A stretch of 64,000 bases of DNA. Source: Tigriopus japonicus. Its lineage: Eukaryota > Arthropoda > Copepoda > Harpacticoida > Harpacticidae. The stretch covers positions 13,836,781-13,900,780 of the forward strand of contig CM021317.1 in the NCBI GenBank assembly GCA_010645155.1. The letters run 5' to 3'. The position numbers and the translations under genes are program-made. Positions 61,528 through 64,000 of this stretch are shown here, in pieces. Each line of letters starts with the position of its first letter. The stretch's first letter is position 1. The notes beneath the pieces are model-generated. The model was not told where the DNA came from, did not search any database, and saw only the letters and a program-made list of their open reading frames with translations.

Positions 61528-61574
61528 GGATTTGAACTCCAAGCTTAGGTTGTACATTAGAACCAATTGGCCTA
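61528..61574 (-). repeat. tRNA-like Pol III promoter (possible SINE head or tRNA relic)
   Basis: On the minus strand, TAGGCCAATTGGTTCTAATG (61555-61574) resembles an A box, and AGTTCAAATCC (61528-61538) matches the B box GGTTCRANNCC except at its first base. Their order and spacing suit a tRNA-like internal promoter. No complete cloverleaf forms, so it is not a functional tRNA gene. A tRNA-derived SINE is possible; no tail or second copy was seen here. Confidence 0.35.
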
Positions 61575-61599
61575 ATTCCAAATTCCTTGGTCCAAAGTT

Positions 61600-64000
61600 G
61601 TAGTGCAAGATGGAATAATATGCAGAGGTAAACAAATGTCTTTCAAGAGGTTCAATTTTGATCTGTTTTCAACAAATCAAGTGTCAATATAATTTCCCCC
61701 AAGTGTGACAAGGAGTTCATAACGGACAAAAATTATGTATCCCATATCCTCGCACTCGGTAGAACCTGATGAGTGATGAGACGTTCACTAATTCCAGAGC
61801 AAAGATCTTATCTCCAATCTTAGCTGAGCAGGTCTCATTTTCAAGACAAAAGAGGCATTTCCAAAGAAATAATTAGTATTGGTAGTATTTTGTTTACGTT
61901 AGACCTTTCAAAGTCAAATTTGGATCCTTGGGAATAATCATCATCGCCATAACGAATTTTTTGGAAGTTCGAACCTGCTTCTTTCTACGTTTTCCTTGTT
62001 AAATACAAGGTCATTATTAAGCTTTCTCGTTTTTTGTCCCAAAAGTGCAGTAAATTTCTCTATTGTTTGACCAATCATGGAAAGGGGATGGATTAAAAAA
62101 AATATTTTTTTTTATTTGTTTGGTAAGAATCTGAAGGATCGGACAAATCGGAAACAACTCGTTGCATTCATATCGTCAAAAAATACCTGATCTAGTCTGA
62201 CCAAAAACTTGAAATCTTGATTAGCTTAAATTAGAAGAAAAAGAAAAATAAGTGACAAAATGTCCGTTGGATCATTCCATGTTGTAAAAGCTAAATAATC
62301 CCCCAAAACGGCACTTGTGTTTGGACAAATTACAATTCTTCTTAACAGCTCTTTGATTGAACTATAAAACGATGCATTTTCAGCCTTAGGCCAAATTTCA
62401 GTCCAGAACCTAATGGTGTTGAGGTCTGAATCCAATGGTTTGAGACTTAGTAAAGCTATTCAAGACACTTGAACCGTTTTTCTTGGAGGCGAGTTTGATT
62501 TGCTTTTTGATTTATTCATCATTTAATTTGTGTTTTTGCCTTACCAAAGGGAACAAGCTAATAGCTTTAATGTGAAAAATATTCTTTGAATCTTGGCTAA
62601 TCCAAATACCTCCAGAACTGATTACTTTTCATGGCGTGCAAAACAAAGCGGAACTTTCATTAGTAAGTTAGTTAAAACCAACGTATGTTATTGTCGTCTT
62701 GAACTAATAACATTAAGGTGTACGAACTTGGATGAAGATGAATTGCCACTCTTAATACATGTTTTTCCTTTGATTGGGTAATGTAATAACAAGCATGTGT
62801 GTAAATATCACGATAAAAAGCTTAGCTGAAATACAACGTACAATGCCAATTATTGTCAAATTTCCTTCTACGCCCTCATTTACCAAAGTCGACATACTGT
62901 CAAAGCAAAAGTGTGAATAGAGATGTTTGACAATCCAAGTTTTGCAAAAAAAAATCCGTTTTTGTCATGGCTCTTTTGAGGACATAAATTTGAAGCTGGC
63001 CAATCAAAATCAATGAATAGCGACTGTTTACTATCAAGGACTAATACAATATAAAAAATCACCAAATAATAGCAACATCAATTGGAAAATAAATGCAAAA
63101 TGTAAGGTGTTTTATCGGATGTTTTTGTTTGAGCTCACGCAACTTCGCACCCAAAAATTGTTGGCCGTGGAAAATACTTTCAGAAGCATATTTTTCCCAA
63201 CAAGAAGCATTGCCGAAAATGTGCGTATGGGAAACCGGATCCACTTGGAATTGACTCCTCACGTTTTCCTATGAATGCAGATGCATCATTTCCATTTGTG
63301 TTCGTCCTTTGACAGACCAATTCTTCACCCTGTTTGAATGATGCACACATGTTCACAAAGATAGGTTGGTTTGAATCAATTTTCATTAACAGTTTTGGAT
63401 TTGGAAGTATGTTTTAAAATGTCAGATCTGTTGCATTTTCCGCACATTTGTGACATGACGATCGATCACATGTACCCTACCTTCTTCCTAGGCTTGATGG
63501 AAAAAGTTTGTTGAGCAAAAAAAATGCATTTACTTTTGTGACCCATCCTGGTGAAATGCTCGGATTTCTGCAATGATATCTTGCCACTCTATCTTACTCT
63601 TGTTCCATCATTTCAACGAGACATGCTGGAAAAGTGTTTAAAAACGGTTGCATGAGAAAAATGGAAAGAACGTCCCACTTATTAACTTCATCGATCTTAC
63701 TGTGTTGGAAAAAGATGTTTTCATTTTGCACAGCTTCTTAAGCTGAATGGGATTGGCAAAAACATTGGTCCGCTCATGCTCGAGAGCCAAGTCTCTTCTA
63801 TCGCTGCCAATTCCACAGATCTATGTTCAAAAAAGAAGCTTAGTCCTCTAATGGTGTCCTTGAGCCTGAGGAATCCGTGCATTATCTCCCAAATTCATGC
63901 CAACTAATGATATAGGTTTCAAACAAGACCTCTTTCAGCGCCTAATGAATCCAAATTATGGGGAGGAGGGTCGAATTGAACCCTCTCTTTCTGTCTTAAT
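61600..64000. other. Intergenic stretch to window end
   Basis: No gene, RNA or element was recognised. A gene B continuation would be expected to the right if the gene is very long, but no phase 0 exon was identified. Confidence 0.35.

Noticed and set aside
1..64000. CRISPR arrays, bacterial operons or phage
   Set aside because: No regularly spaced direct repeats with unique spacers, no ribosome-binding-site-led gene runs, and clear eukaryotic introns.

Overview
The window looks like nuclear DNA of an animal, most likely an arthropod and possibly a crustacean. It is AT-rich, has no operon-like gene packing, has phased GT-AG exons separated by multi-kilobase introns, one canonical eukaryotic tRNA gene, an arthropod-type Inr+DPE promoter signature, and a large load of short non-autonomous DNA transposons. 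The species cannot be told from the sequence. Nearly all open frames here are chance frames in non-coding DNA.

Two protein genes are supported, both on the + strand. Gene A has coding exons at 11169-11670, 14180-14281 and 21230-21531. All junction phases match, giving a complete 301-residue protein with a polyadenylation signal 25 bases after the stop. A TATA-less promoter (Inr at 1663-1668, DPE at 1692-1697) and a non-coding exon ending at a strong donor (1894/1895) may be its 5' end, about 9 kb upstream. Gene B has coding exons at 42706-42988, 43745-44092 and 49356-49411. It encodes the first 229 residues of a Ser/Arg-rich, probably disordered protein whose later exons were not found. I recognise neither family. 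A tRNA-Pro(CGG) gene lies in intron 1 of gene A, 49 bases before exon 2.

The rest is intron and intergenic DNA full of mobile-element structure. hAT-like elements with 8-bp target duplications lie at 8564-9476, 28114-28613 and 37516-37811, with a probable one at 15401-15740. A family of foldback elements with a conserved centre occurs three times (31111-31560, 33518-33968, 59193-59573); the first copy is nested inside another element. Other long inverted repeats lie at 419-786, 45646-45889 and 46026-47294. The last is a 1.27-kb multi-arm palindrome with TA flanks, and a partial relative lies at 15005-15188. A 22-bp tandem array with 13 copies (15746-16029) sits next to the 15401 element. Four CTCF-like motifs lie in and around gene B.

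Region by region: 1-1.6 kb foldback element; 1.66-1.9 kb promoter and first exon; 1.9-11 kb mostly featureless, with nested transposons; 11-21.6 kb gene A; 21.6-42.6 kb intergenic with elements; 42.7-49.4 kb gene B, possibly extending further; 50-56 kb repeats plus decayed coding-like fragments, one resembling part of a CUB domain; 57-64 kb repeats and transposon remnants.
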